From contig NZ_CP031557.1 in NCBI RefSeq assembly GCF_003403075.1, positions 1,054,001-1,118,000 on the forward strand: a stretch of 64,000 nt of DNA. Reading direction: 5' to 3'. The notes under the pieces are model-generated. The model worked only from the letters and a program-made list of their open reading frames with translations, was not told the origin of the DNA and did not search any database. Below, piece by piece: positions 16,474 through 27,040 of this stretch. This DNA is from Flavobacterium psychrotrophum (lineage in GTDB: Bacteria > Bacteroidota > Bacteroidia > Flavobacteriales > Flavobacteriaceae). Position numbers and translations under genes: made by a program. Numbering within the stretch: the first letter of the stretch is position 1; each line of letters opens with the position of its first letter.

Positions 16474-18900
16474 TTATTCGTACTTAAGATAAGCCAGGAC
16501 GTTTAGCCTTGTTGCAGCATAAGCACGGCCCAGTACTACGGCAAGCGTTAATACAAGCAACGCTAAAAAGCCAACAATAAACGACAGGTATGAAATGCTG
16601 ATGCGGTATGCAAAATTATCGAGCCACTTATCCAGTAGGAGCCAGGCGGGTACAAAGGCGATGATAAAGCCAATAATGCAAAATACTACATACTGTTTAG
16701 ACAGTTCTTTTAATAGTACATTAGTATCGGCACCCAGCGTTTTGCGAATGGCTATTTCTTTCATGCGGCGCTGTATGCTGTAGGATGCCAGTGCAAATAA
16801 CCCAAACAAGGCTATAGTGACAACAAGGATATTCAGCAACGAAAAAAGGTTGCGCTGGTGTATGTACTGCTCATAAGTGCGGGCAAAATTTTTGTCTACA
16901 AAGTTGTAGGTAAATGGAAAGTCAGGGTCTATATCTTCCAGCCAGATCTGTTGTATATCGGCAAGGGCACTCTCTGTTTCACCCGGATTTGTTTTTATAT
17001 ACAGGGCATGGGCGTTTTGCAGCATCCAGTCCATGCTTTTATAGTGCATAAAGGCCATAGGGCGTATTTTTTCCTGTAACCCGCTAACATGAAAGTCTTT
17101 TACCACCCCCACAATTTTTAGCTTAGTACTCTGGTCAAAATAAATGTAGTCGTCTAACGGCTTTTTTATGCCAAGCATTTTAACGGCTGTTTCATTAAGC
17201 AATACTGAACTTACGGTATCAGAAGCAAATTTTTCTGAGAGGCTACGGCCTTCTTTTATCTTTACTTTAAGCATTTCAAGCAGGTTAAAATCGATAGCCA
17301 TATTTTGTAGCGACAACTCTGTGCTGTTATAAGTATATCCGCTAAGAAACCCGCCATTACTGCCCACATCTATAGTACCGGCAGCAACCTGCTGTACACC
17401 TTTTACTTTGCTAAGGCGTTCTTTTATATGTTCATATTTTTGTGCGATGGCTTTTCTATAGCCTTCTACATGATAATCATACGGGTTGCGGTAGTAAATA
17501 TTAACTATTTGTGCCGCGCTAAAACCGGGGTCCTTAGTAGTAAGGTAGTGTACCTGGCTATAAACAATGTAAGAGCCCATTATAAAAAATGATGCTATGG
17601 CAAACTGTATTACAAGCATGGCATTGCGCAGCCAAATGCCTTTTTTACTACGGCCAAAGTTGCCTTTTAGTACCTGGATAGCCTCAAATTTAGAGACATA
17701 AGCCGCTGGAAAAACACCTGCTACAACAAGTACGAGTATAAAAATAGCCGCAAGCTGCACATAGAACTGCCCATTATTAAGCTGGAGGTTTTTATGCAGA
17801 AAAATGTTATAATAAGGTAGCGAAACTTCTACAATTACAAGCGCCAGTAATATGGCAAACAGTGTAAGTACTCCCGTTTCAAATAAAAATTGCCTGATAA
17901 TGTTTCCGGTACCTGCACCCAGTATTTTTCGTACGCCAACCTCTTTTGCGCGCCTTATGGCATTTGCTGTGGCAAGGTTTACATAGTTAGCTACAGACAT
18001 TGTTAATATCAGTACAGACAGTACGGTCATTATAAGCAGGAACTGGTAGTTACCTTTGCCTTCGGGCATGTCTTCAACTACAGATTTTAGCCTGAGGTCT
18101 TTAATTGGTTCGAGTATTATCTTTGTCTGCCCGTACAGTTTTATATATTCTTCGGGGCTAATGTTACTTTTTTCGGCGCTTACTTTGGTATTGTAATTAT
18201 AATATAGGTTTTCTATTTTCTGCTTTACTGTTTCTGCTTTGGTAACATCGTTTAATTTTACAAAAAGTCCCCAGCTGTAATTGCCCCATTGGGTTTCGTT
18301 CTTAAACTTTGCGTCGATGCCGCTTATTACGGCATCGGGCATATAGCTGGAACGGCTTTCTATCTTGTAAATCCCCTTTACAGTAAGGGTTTTGTCTACA
18401 TATTTAACCTGCTTGTCAATAGGATTATCTGTGCCAAATAGTTGTAGTGCTAATGGCTCTGAAAGTGCTATAGACGTTGGGGTAAGCACTGTTTGTGGGT
18501 TACCCTTAATAAATTTAGCAGGAAAGAAATTAAAAAAGTTTGGCTGTGCGTCTATAATTTTTGTCGCTACCTCTTTTTTGCCATTATATGCTATCACATC
18601 GTTAAGATACCAGGTGTTCATATAACAATGTTCTGTAACTTCCGGTATTTCAGCGGCAATGCGGGGGCCAAGCGGCGCGGCACTTGCTCCCCATATCATA
18701 CCCGGGCCCAGGTCTGACACTACAAGATAAGAATTATCCTTATTAGGATTTTGTGCATTGTAGCTGTGCTCATCGTTCCAGTACAGTATGGCAAATATAA
18801 GCCCGGCAATTCCCAGGCTAAGCCCCAGCAGGTTTAGCGCGGTAAAGAATTTGTTGTTCTTTATCTGGTATATAAATATTTTGATCCAGTTCTTAACCAT
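16474..18900 (-). CDS. ABC transporter permease, MacB/FtsX type (fourth of four)
   Basis: An 808-residue permease with two halves, each a periplasmic MacB-type domain and an FtsX helix bundle: one helix near residues 20-42, a periplasmic domain to about 280, three helices to about 405, another helix near 425-450, a second periplasmic domain, and three helices near 685-800. The FtsX motif RAKEVGVRKILGAGTGNIIR is present near 315, and RRMKEIAIRKTLGA near 710. It has no ATPase domain. It starts 2 bases after the upstream permease stop and ends LAYLKYE like its paralogues. It is the last permease before TolC. Confidence 0.93.
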   Translation of the reverse strand: MVKNWIKIFIYQIKNNKFFTALNLLGLSLGIAGLIFAILYWNDEHSYNAQNPNKDNSYLVVSDLGPGMIWGASAAPLGPRIAAEIPEVTEHCYMNTWYLNDVIAYNGKKEVATKIIDAQPNFFNFFPAKFIKGNPQTVLTPTSIALSEPLALQLFGTDNPIDKQVKYVDKTLTVKGIYKIESRSSYMPDAVISGIDAKFKNETQWGNYSWGLFVKLNDVTKAETVKQKIENLYYNYNTKVSAEKSNISPEEYIKLYGQTKIILEPIKDLRLKSVVEDMPEGKGNYQFLLIMTVLSVLILTMSVANYVNLATANAIRRAKEVGVRKILGAGTGNIIRQFLFETGVLTLFAILLALVIVEVSLPYYNIFLHKNLQLNNGQFYVQLAAIFILVLVVAGVFPAAYVSKFEAIQVLKGNFGRSKKGIWLRNAMLVIQFAIASFFIMGSYIVYSQVHYLTTKDPGFSAAQIVNIYYRNPYDYHVEGYRKAIAQKYEHIKERLSKVKGVQQVAAGTIDVGSNGGFLSGYTYNSTELSLQNMAIDFNLLEMLKVKIKEGRSLSEKFASDTVSSVLLNETAVKMLGIKKPLDDYIYFDQSTKLKIVGVVKDFHVSGLQEKIRPMAFMHYKSMDWMLQNAHALYIKTNPGETESALADIQQIWLEDIDPDFPFTYNFVDKNFARTYEQYIHQRNLFSLLNILVVTIALFGLFALASYSIQRRMKEIAIRKTLGADTNVLLKELSKQYVVFCIIGFIIAFVPAWLLLDKWLDNFAYRISISYLSFIVGFLALLVLTLAVVLGRAYAATRLNVLAYLKYE

Positions 18901-18902
18901 GG

Positions 18903-21317
18903 CTATTCATATTTAAGGTATTTAAGCACGTTAACACGTGTAGCAGCATAAGCCCTTGAGAGCACTACTATAAGGGTAAGTACCACTAGCAGTACAAAAG
19001 CGGTTATAAAAGGCAGCACAGACACCTGTATGCGGAAAGCAAACGTATCGAGCCACTTATCGAGCAGTAGCCACGCAGGTACAAAGGCTATGATAAACCC
19101 TATAAGGCAAAACACCACATATTGTTTAGACAGTTCCCTGAGCAGTACATTAGTATCTGCACCAAGCGTTTGGCGTATGGCAATTTCTTTCATGCGGCGC
19201 TGTATGCTGTATGATGCCAGAGCAAACAAACCGAATAATGCAATTACAATAACCACAATGTTAAGCAACGAAAACATATTGCGCTGTTTTACATAGCTCT
19301 CATAAGTACGCGCAAAGCCTTTATCTACAAAATCGTATTTAAACGGATTTTCAGGATCTATTTTTTGCATCCAGAATTTTTCTATGCCGGCAATGGCATC
19401 TTCCATATTATCAGGGTCAACTTTAATGAAATAGCGGTCTACTACTAACGGCAGCCAGTCGATGGTCTTAGGATGAAAGAACGTCATGGGAGGTATGGTA
19501 GTTTGCGGGCTCGAAATATGAAAATCTTTTACCACGCCTACAATTTTAAGGTGATGCCCGTTCCAGTCTATTTGTTTTCCTACCGGATTTTTTTCTTTCA
19601 TCATTTTTGCAGCTACCTCATTCACAAGTATTGAGCTAATGGTATCTGAAGCATATTTATCTGAAAGTGTCCTGCCGCTGGCCATCTTTATGTGCATCAT
19701 TTCTAAAAGGCCAAAGTCCATAGCAATGTCCTGCGCCTGTATGCGCGAATTTTTATAAGTATATCCGGAAGTAGTATTAGCATATTGGCCAAAACTAAAA
19801 GAACCTAATGATACTTGCTTTACACCTTTTATTTTAAGCAGTTCCTGCTTATTTGTGCTGTATACAGACAATAACTGCTTAGGATCGGGCGCGCTTTCAG
19901 GCCTTTTAAACCTTACCTCTATTACCTGTTCGCCTTTAAAGCCAAGGTCTTTAGTACTCATAAAGTTAACCTGCTGGTATACCACATAAGAGCCTATTAT
20001 AAAGAATGATGCTATGGCAAACTGCATAATAAGCATACCATTGCGCAGCCATACACCACTTTTACTACGGCTAAAGTTACCCTTAAGCACATTAAGCGTT
20101 TCAAAATTAGATACATATACTGATGGAAATATACCTGCCATAACCACCACTACTACAAAAATTGCAGTAAGCTGAAGATAGAACTGGCTGGTGCTAAGGG
20201 TAAGTGTCTTATTTAAAAAGTTGTTGTAAAAAGGCAATGTAAGCTCTACAATTACAAGCGCCAGTACTACTGCGCCAATTGTCATTAATACCGATTCAAA
20301 AATAAACTGGCGAACGATATTGGCTTTTGATGCGCCCAGTACTTTGCGCAGCCCCACTTCTTTAGCTCTTTTAATGGCATTAGCTGTGGCAAGGTTTACA
20401 TAATTAACTACAGAAAGTACAAGTATTAATACAGAAAGCCCTGCCATGATGATAAGGAACTGGTAACTGCCTTTGCCTTGGGCATACCCTTCTACAACAG
20501 AGTGTAACCTTGCTGTTTTAAGCTGCTCCAGGCTAACAATGGTTTTTCCGTTTACTTTTTCAAAATCTTCGGTAGACATACCTTCTTCTTTTGCCCACGG
20601 TTTTGTTTTATACTCATAGTACAATTGCTCTATGGCTTTTTCTACTTTATGCGCACCGGCAGGATCTTTGAGTTTAAGCAATAGCCCAAACCCGAAATTT
20701 CCCCATTCTGATTCTTCTTTCTTAAGGTCGGCCTCCAGGGTATTAATAACCATTTCGGGCTCTAATGACGATTTTCCCTGAATCTCGTAAACGGCTCTTA
20801 CTATAACGGTGTGTTTTGCATATACAAATTGTTTTCCTACTACATCTGTAGTGCCAAAGAGTTTCTCAGCAGCTACGGTAGATAGTGCTGCACTTGAATC
20901 GTCCGGCAGGGCAGATTTTCCGTTTCCGGCAATGAAGTGAAATGGAAAGAACGAAAAAAAGTTGCCTTGGGCGTTTATCATTTTAATCGGTTCCTTTTTA
21001 CCATTCACCTCAGCCATTTCCTGGCGATAATGGCAATTCAGGTAGCAGTAATCTTCTACATTAGGCACATCTTTAAGATAAGGCCTTAAGGCAGATACGT
21101 TTTGTTGGGTTACCATTTGGTTCCCAAGGTCGTTTATTACCTGGTATACATGTTCATTCTCCGGGTTCCATGCGTTGTATTCGTGTTCATCGTTCCAGTA
21201 GAGTATAGCAAACACCAGTCCTGCAATGCCCAGGCTAAGCCCCAGCATATTAAGTGCAGTAAAGAACTTGTTGTGCTTTACCTGGTATAAAAATATTTTG
21301 ATCCAGTTTTTTATCAT
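18903..21317 (-). CDS. ABC transporter permease, MacB/FtsX type (third of four)
   Basis: An 804-residue paralogue of its neighbours with the same two-half layout and nearly identical first 45 residues (IKIFLYQVKHNKFFTALNML). The FtsX motifs RAKEVGLRKVLGASKANIVR and RRMKEIAIRQTLGADTNVL are conserved, whereas the periplasmic parts (about 45-280 and 450-670) have diverged most. It follows the second permease by 18 bases and precedes the fourth by 2. It would pair with itself or a paralogue as the membrane part of a mechanotransmission-type ABC exporter. Confidence 0.93.
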   Translation of the reverse strand: MIKNWIKIFLYQVKHNKFFTALNMLGLSLGIAGLVFAILYWNDEHEYNAWNPENEHVYQVINDLGNQMVTQQNVSALRPYLKDVPNVEDYCYLNCHYRQEMAEVNGKKEPIKMINAQGNFFSFFPFHFIAGNGKSALPDDSSAALSTVAAEKLFGTTDVVGKQFVYAKHTVIVRAVYEIQGKSSLEPEMVINTLEADLKKEESEWGNFGFGLLLKLKDPAGAHKVEKAIEQLYYEYKTKPWAKEEGMSTEDFEKVNGKTIVSLEQLKTARLHSVVEGYAQGKGSYQFLIIMAGLSVLILVLSVVNYVNLATANAIKRAKEVGLRKVLGASKANIVRQFIFESVLMTIGAVVLALVIVELTLPFYNNFLNKTLTLSTSQFYLQLTAIFVVVVVMAGIFPSVYVSNFETLNVLKGNFSRSKSGVWLRNGMLIMQFAIASFFIIGSYVVYQQVNFMSTKDLGFKGEQVIEVRFKRPESAPDPKQLLSVYSTNKQELLKIKGVKQVSLGSFSFGQYANTTSGYTYKNSRIQAQDIAMDFGLLEMMHIKMASGRTLSDKYASDTISSILVNEVAAKMMKEKNPVGKQIDWNGHHLKIVGVVKDFHISSPQTTIPPMTFFHPKTIDWLPLVVDRYFIKVDPDNMEDAIAGIEKFWMQKIDPENPFKYDFVDKGFARTYESYVKQRNMFSLLNIVVIVIALFGLFALASYSIQRRMKEIAIRQTLGADTNVLLRELSKQYVVFCLIGFIIAFVPAWLLLDKWLDTFAFRIQVSVLPFITAFVLLVVLTLIVVLSRAYAATRVNVLKYLKYE

Positions 21318-21335
21318 GGTTTAGTTGGTTAGGGG

Positions 21336-23759
21336 TTATTCGTACTTAAGATATTTAAGCACATTTACACGAGTGGCTGCATAAGCCCGGCTGAGTACTA
21401 CAATAAGGGTAAGTGCCATAAGTACAACAAAGCCTGTTATAAACGGCAATGCAGATACCTGTATCCTAAAGGCAAAATTATCAAGCCAGTGGTTAAGCAG
21501 TATCCAGGCCGGTACAAATGCTATGGCAAAGCCAATGATACAGAACAGTATGTACTGTTTAGACAGTTCCCTGAGTAATACCTTAGTTTCGGCGCCCAGC
21601 GTTTTGCGAATGGCAATTTCCTTCATGCGGCGCTGTATGCTGTACGATGCCAGTGCAAACAATCCAAACAGGGCTATAACTATAACCACAACATTAAGCA
21701 GGGAAAACAGGTTGCGCTGCTTAACATAATTCTGGTAGCTGCGTGCATACTCCCTGTTGACAAAATCGTAGGTAAAAGGATAATCAGGATCTACGTTCCT
21801 TAACCAGTATTTTTCAATTTCAGCTACAGTCTGGTCCATAGTTGCAGCATCAGCTTTTACGTAAATGTTTTGGAACACGCCCAGCATCCAGCGTATGTTC
21901 TTAAAATGGAATATTGATATGGGTGGTATGGCTTTATCGGGTCCGTTGATATTAAAGTCTTTAACAACGCCCACAACCTTCATCATTTTACCGTCCCAGT
22001 TTATGTCTTTGCCTACAGCGCTTTTTACTTTCATAAGCTTTACGGCGGCTTCATTAAGCACTATATTGTCAATAGTATCCGATGCAAATTTTTCACTTAA
22101 AAACCGGCCTTCTTTTAGTTTGATGTTCATCATTTCGGTCAGGCCAAAATCAATACTCATATTGTCACCGCTTATACGCTCATCTTTATAGCGGTATTCG
22201 ATCGTAGTAGAAGCGCCTTCGCCAAAGTGGATAGTACCGCCGGCTACCTGTTGTACACCTTTTATGTTTTGTAGTGCGCTTTTTATTGAGAGGTACTTGT
22301 TGTACCTCATATCATCTGTTATAGCATCGCCGTAAATGTTGCGATAGGATATGTTTATTATTTGCTCACCTTTAAAGCCAAGATCTTTAGTGCTGAGGTA
22401 GTTAATTTGCTCGTATACCACATACGACCCAATGATAAAAAACGCGGCTATTGCAAATTGTAATACGAGCATGGCGTTGCGCAGCCAGATACCTGTTTTT
22501 GTACGGCTAAAATTGCCCTTAAGCACATTAAGCGTTTCAAAGTTTGATACATAGATAGCGGGCAGAATACCGGCAGCCACTACGGTAATAAGCAGTATGC
22601 CCGTAAGCTGCAAAAAGAATGCACCGGAGTTTATAGCCAGGTCTTTATCAAGAAAGTTATTGTAGTAGGGCAGTGACAGCTCTACAATAACCAGTGCCAG
22701 CATTATAGAGATACATACCATAGCGGTAGTTTCTGTAATAAACTGAAACACGATATTGTTTTTACTTGCGCCCAGTATTTTGCGTACGCCTACCTCTTTA
22801 GCACGCTTTATTGCGTTTGCGGTAGCAAGGTTTATATAGTTGAATATAGATAATGCCAGTATAAGTATGCTAAGCCCCATCATAATTACTAAAAACTGGT
22901 AGTTGCCTTTACCTTCGGCTACGCCATCAGTTTTTGTATGCAGGCGTACTTCTGACAATGGCTCTAACGAAACCCTCGCCCCGCCGTGCTTTTTTACAAA
23001 TTCTTCAGGTGTAATACCTTCAAATTTGGCAAGGCGCGTAGTAAGGTTGTCATAGTTAAGCGTATTTATATGCTTTAGTATTGCATTTTGGTCTGAGGCC
23101 TTTTTAGCTTTTATGTATAGCGCAAACTCATAATTGCCCCATTGGCTTTCTAATTCTTTTAGGGTAGCATCAAGCCGGCTTATAACAACTGCCGGCTGGT
23201 AAGATGCTTTTTTATTAAGCTTGTAAACACCCCTTACCACAAGTTTTGTACCCGAATATAATACTTCTTTACCAAGAGCCGGTGCGTCGCCAAAAAGGCT
23301 TTTTGCGGCATCTTCAGAAAGGCAGATACTGTTTTCATCGGGCAGTGCTTTTTTACTGTTACCTTCTGAAAATTCAAAGGGAAAGAACTCAAAAAAATTG
23401 CGTTGTGCATTGAGGATTTTTGTAAAGTATACTTTTTTATTGCCCGATACAATGTTGTCGTTGCGGTAATGATCCTGAAGGTAACAGTACGATGCTACTT
23501 CGGCCGATTTCTTAGCCAGGTTTGGCCCCATTGCAGCTGTGCCCGATGTCCAGAACACGTGGTCATCTACCTGGTTTACCAGTAAAAAAATACGATCCTT
23601 ATCCGGATTCCACGCGTCATAGCTTTGCTCATCGTTCCAGTACAATATAGCAAATACCAGCCCTGCAATACCCAGGCTAAGCCCCAGCACATTAAGCGCG
23701 GTAAAGAACTTGTTGTGCTTTACCTGGTATAAAAATATCTTGATCCAGTTTTTTAGCAT
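21336..23759 (-). CDS. ABC transporter permease, MacB/FtsX type (second of four)
   Basis: An 807-residue paralogue with N-terminal helix, first periplasmic domain (about 45-285), FtsX bundle with RAKEVGVRKILGASKNNIVF, a second periplasmic domain with IVLNEAAVKLMKVKSAVGKD, and a second FtsX bundle with RRMKEIAIRKTLGAETKVL. No nucleotide-binding domain. It follows the first permease by only 2 bases, so translation is coupled. Its first periplasmic domain differs clearly from its neighbours, suggesting that the paralogues recognise different cargos or partners, which is inference. Confidence 0.93.
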   Translation of the reverse strand: MLKNWIKIFLYQVKHNKFFTALNVLGLSLGIAGLVFAILYWNDEQSYDAWNPDKDRIFLLVNQVDDHVFWTSGTAAMGPNLAKKSAEVASYCYLQDHYRNDNIVSGNKKVYFTKILNAQRNFFEFFPFEFSEGNSKKALPDENSICLSEDAAKSLFGDAPALGKEVLYSGTKLVVRGVYKLNKKASYQPAVVISRLDATLKELESQWGNYEFALYIKAKKASDQNAILKHINTLNYDNLTTRLAKFEGITPEEFVKKHGGARVSLEPLSEVRLHTKTDGVAEGKGNYQFLVIMMGLSILILALSIFNYINLATANAIKRAKEVGVRKILGASKNNIVFQFITETTAMVCISIMLALVIVELSLPYYNNFLDKDLAINSGAFFLQLTGILLITVVAAGILPAIYVSNFETLNVLKGNFSRTKTGIWLRNAMLVLQFAIAAFFIIGSYVVYEQINYLSTKDLGFKGEQIINISYRNIYGDAITDDMRYNKYLSIKSALQNIKGVQQVAGGTIHFGEGASTTIEYRYKDERISGDNMSIDFGLTEMMNIKLKEGRFLSEKFASDTIDNIVLNEAAVKLMKVKSAVGKDINWDGKMMKVVGVVKDFNINGPDKAIPPISIFHFKNIRWMLGVFQNIYVKADAATMDQTVAEIEKYWLRNVDPDYPFTYDFVNREYARSYQNYVKQRNLFSLLNVVVIVIALFGLFALASYSIQRRMKEIAIRKTLGAETKVLLRELSKQYILFCIIGFAIAFVPAWILLNHWLDNFAFRIQVSALPFITGFVVLMALTLIVVLSRAYAATRVNVLKYLKYE

Positions 23760-23761
23760 TG

Positions 23762-26173
23762 CTAATCGGTTTTAAGGTAAGGTAGTACATTGGTGCGCGT
23801 AGCTATAAAAGCGCGCGATAGCACCACAGTAAGCGTTAGGACCATAAGTACTACAAAGCCAACTACAAATGGGATAACAGATACCGGTATGCGGAATGCA
23901 AAATTATCGAGCCACATATCCAGCAGCATCCAGGCAGGTACAAAAGCTATGGCAAAGCCAATGATACAGAATATAATGTACTGTTTAGAAAGCTCCCTAA
24001 GCAGTGTACCGGTTTCGGCACCCAGTGTTTTGCGGATCGCAATCTCCTTCATGCGGCGCTGTATGCTGTAACTTGCCAGTGCAAAAAGGCCTACAAGTGC
24101 TATAAATATTACCACTATGTTGAGCAGCGAAAACAGGTTGCGCTGTTTTATGTACGACTGATAGGTGCGTTCATAAGCCTTATCTACAAATTCATATTGA
24201 AAAGGATATTCGGTATCTACTTTTGCAGTCCAGTATTTATCAAGTGCTGCAAGGGTTTGTTCTATATTATTTGGGTCAACTTTTATGTACATCTTATCCA
24301 TATTATAAAGCATCCAGTCGACGGTTTTTAAATGGAAAAACGACATAGGAGGTATAGGAGCCTGTGGCCCGTACATATGAAAATCTTTAACTACACCCAC
24401 AATTTTAAGTTTCTGGCTATTCCAGTCTACTATCTTGCCAATGGGGTCTTTTTCATGCATCATTTTGGCAGCCGTTTCATTTATCATCATGCTGCTTATG
24501 GTATCAGAAGCAAACTTCTCTGACAGGTTACGACCGCTGGCCATTTTTATCTTCATCATGTCTATGAATTCAAAATCCATGGCCATGTTTTGTGCCTGTA
24601 TGTTTTTATTGTGGTAGGTAAACCCGGAAGATGATGCAGCACCATCGGCCAACGAAAATGCTGCACCGCTAACATTTATTACCCCCGGTATTTTTTTGAC
24701 TTCCTGTTTTACCCTATCATAATTATTAAAAATTATGCTTGTACTGTCATTGTGCACTTTACGGTAAACAACATTAATAACCTGCGCGCCACTAAGGCCA
24801 AGGTCTTTGTTTGCCATAAAGCTTACCTGCTCATAAACGATGTAAGAACCCACAATAAAAAACGAAGCTATGGCAAACTGTACTACAAGCATCGCATTGC
24901 GCGCCCATACACCGCTTTTGCTACGGGTAAAGTTGCCCCGTAGTACATTTAATGTTTCAAAATTTGCGACATAAACAGCCGGTAAAATACCTGCGGTAAC
25001 TACCACTATTATAAACGTAATAACAAGTTGCATATAAAAAAGGCTGCTGTTTAGTACCAGTGTTTTATTTAAAAAATCGTTATAAAAGGGTAGTGCTAGC
25101 TCTACTATTACCAGTGCCAGCAATAAGGCTGTGATGGTAATTATTATGGTTTCGAATACAAACTGCTTTATAATGTTGCCTTTGCCGGCTCCCAGTACCT
25201 TGCGCACGCCCACCTCTTTAGCTCTTTTAATAGCATTAGCTGTGGCAAGGTTTATATAGTTAGTTATCGATAGGATAAGTATAAGTACAGACAGCCCTGC
25301 CATAATAAGTAAAAACTGGTAGTTGCCGCGCCCTTCAGGATAACCCTCTGTAATAGAGTGCAGCCTGGCATCGGCCAGCTTTTCCAGTGATATTTTAAAC
25401 GGAGGGTTTGCCTTAAGGTATTCCTCCAGATCAATACCTTCTTCTTTAGCAGACGGCTTTGTTTTATACTCCATAAAAAGGCCTTCCAGTTTTTTCTGAA
25501 CACCGGCTGCATTTTGTGGTTTTACTTTTAGGAGCAGGCAAAAATTAAAGTTACCCCACTGGTCTTCGTTACCTTTAAGGCGTGTTTCATAAATAAGGCT
25601 GGTAACTGCTGCGGGCGAATAAGACGATTTACCGGGAATATGGTATACACCACGCACCACCAGCTGGCGGCCACTGTATTTTATAGTTTTTCCTATAGGA
25701 TCCTGATCGCCAAAAAGACGGGTTGCAACCTCATCGCTAATGGCAATGCTGCCACTATCCGGCAGGGCTGTTTTAGCATTACCACGAATAAACTCAAAAG
25801 GAAATAATGAAAAGAAGTTGGGCTGGGAATCCAGAATTTTTATTTTTTCCTTTTTTTGCCCGTATTGCACTATTTCATCAAAATACCAGTTGTTAAGGTA
25901 GCAAAACTCTTCTATCTCAGGCATATCTTTCATGTACTTAGCCAATGGATACACACTGTGTGCCCATATCATATCGTCGTTTATATGACTTAGTACCTGG
26001 TGCACTTTTTCTTTTTCAGGATTCCAGGCGTTGTAAGAATGCTCATCGTTCCAGTACAGTATGGCAAATACCAGCCCGGCAATGCCCAGGCTAAGCCCCA
26101 GCGTATTAAGAGCAGTAAATACCTTATTTCTCTTTGCCTGGTACAAGAATATTTTTATCCAGTTTTTTAACAT
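23762..26173 (-). CDS. ABC transporter permease, MacB/FtsX type (first of four)
   Basis: An 803-residue permease, nearest to the ATPase gene. The motifs RAKEVGVRKVLGAGKGNIIK and RRMKEIAIRKTLGAETGTLL mark its two FtsX bundles. It ends PYLKTD rather than the KYLKYE of the next two. The start (26173) is 134 bases from the ATPase stop, a gap that contains a 20-base sequence repeated upstream of the protease gene. Start choice is supported by the shared N-terminus LKNWIKIFLYQ. Confidence 0.93.
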   Translation of the reverse strand: MLKNWIKIFLYQAKRNKVFTALNTLGLSLGIAGLVFAILYWNDEHSYNAWNPEKEKVHQVLSHINDDMIWAHSVYPLAKYMKDMPEIEEFCYLNNWYFDEIVQYGQKKEKIKILDSQPNFFSLFPFEFIRGNAKTALPDSGSIAISDEVATRLFGDQDPIGKTIKYSGRQLVVRGVYHIPGKSSYSPAAVTSLIYETRLKGNEDQWGNFNFCLLLKVKPQNAAGVQKKLEGLFMEYKTKPSAKEEGIDLEEYLKANPPFKISLEKLADARLHSITEGYPEGRGNYQFLLIMAGLSVLILILSITNYINLATANAIKRAKEVGVRKVLGAGKGNIIKQFVFETIIITITALLLALVIVELALPFYNDFLNKTLVLNSSLFYMQLVITFIIVVVTAGILPAVYVANFETLNVLRGNFTRSKSGVWARNAMLVVQFAIASFFIVGSYIVYEQVSFMANKDLGLSGAQVINVVYRKVHNDSTSIIFNNYDRVKQEVKKIPGVINVSGAAFSLADGAASSSGFTYHNKNIQAQNMAMDFEFIDMMKIKMASGRNLSEKFASDTISSMMINETAAKMMHEKDPIGKIVDWNSQKLKIVGVVKDFHMYGPQAPIPPMSFFHLKTVDWMLYNMDKMYIKVDPNNIEQTLAALDKYWTAKVDTEYPFQYEFVDKAYERTYQSYIKQRNLFSLLNIVVIFIALVGLFALASYSIQRRMKEIAIRKTLGAETGTLLRELSKQYIIFCIIGFAIAFVPAWMLLDMWLDNFAFRIPVSVIPFVVGFVVLMVLTLTVVLSRAFIATRTNVLPYLKTD

Positions 26174-26186
26174 GGTAATGCATTGA

Positions 26187-26206
26187 TTTTTTGATTGATG
26201 ATTGAA
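26187..26206 (-). repeat. 20-base intercistronic repeat, copy 1
   Basis: TTTTTTGATTGATGATTGAA on the plus strand, identical to 28549-28568. Both lie between genes of the export operon. A weaker relative is seen at about 27040-27055. Confidence 0.6.
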
Positions 26207-26307
26207 AGTAGCCGATAATTAAAGTCAGAACCCTAATGTCTAAATATCCATCGACAGGTTTTTACATTCGTCTTTATGATTTTATGACTTTCGGCTCTAA
26301 AACTTGT

Positions 26308-27009
26308 TTACCCCACAAACACATCTACTTTTTTAGTGTTGTTTCTTTCGCTCAGTACCATACCGTCTTTCATGATAATGGTGCGTTGCGAGAACGATGC
26401 ATCGTGCTCAGAGTGGGTAACCATAAGAATGGTAGCACCGTTTGCGTGCAGGTCGGTTAGCAGCTCCATAACCTCGTTACCATTTTTACTGTCCAGGTTA
26501 CCTGTTGGCTCATCCGCCAGGATAATCTTAGGGTCGTTAACCAGCGCACGCGATACGGCTGCCCTTTGCTGCTGCCCACCCGAAAGTTGTTGTGGGTAGT
26601 GCTTAAGCCTGTGGCTAATGGCAAGCCTTTCGGCTATGGCCTCAACCTTCTTTTTACGCTCAGTAGCAGGCACATTATTATAAATAAGCGGCAGTTCGAT
26701 ATTATCGTATACCGAAAGTTCATCGATAAGGTTAAAGTTTTGGAACACAAAGCCTATGTTTTCTTTGCGAACTTTAGACTTAGCTGTTTCACTAAGGCCG
26801 TTTATTTCGTTATCCAGCAGTTTGTAGCTGCCGCCACTGGCGTTGTCCAACAGGCCTACAATGTTTAGCAGGGTAGACTTTCCACAGCCCGAAGCGCCCA
26901 TTATGGTTACAAACTCGCCTTGCTTTATTTGCAGCGATACATTGTTAAGTGCAGTTGTTTCTACTTCTTCTGTACGGAATACTTTACTAAGGTTTTCGAT
27001 TTTTATCAT
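26308..27009 (-). CDS. LolD/MacB-type ABC transporter ATPase
   Basis: A 233-residue ATPase that powers the permeases. Walker A GASGCGKST near residue 39, Q-loop FVFQNFNLIDELSVY, signature LSGGQQQR, Walker B ILADEPTGNLD and H-loop MVTHSEHD are all present. I start it at ATG 27009 because the family N-terminus MIKIENLSKVFRTEE begins there; the longer frame would overlap the protease stop. It is the only ATPase for four permeases, so it must be shared unless others are encoded elsewhere. Confidence 0.95.
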   Translation of the reverse strand: MIKIENLSKVFRTEEVETTALNNVSLQIKQGEFVTIMGASGCGKSTLLNIVGLLDNASGGSYKLLDNEINGLSETAKSKVRKENIGFVFQNFNLIDELSVYDNIELPLIYNNVPATERKKKVEAIAERLAISHRLKHYPQQLSGGQQQRAAVSRALVNDPKIILADEPTGNLDSKNGNEVMELLTDLHANGATILMVTHSEHDASFSQRTIIMKDGMVLSERNNTKKVDVFVG

Positions 27010-27040
27010 GGCTTGTGTATTTTTTTTAATTGTGATTGTA

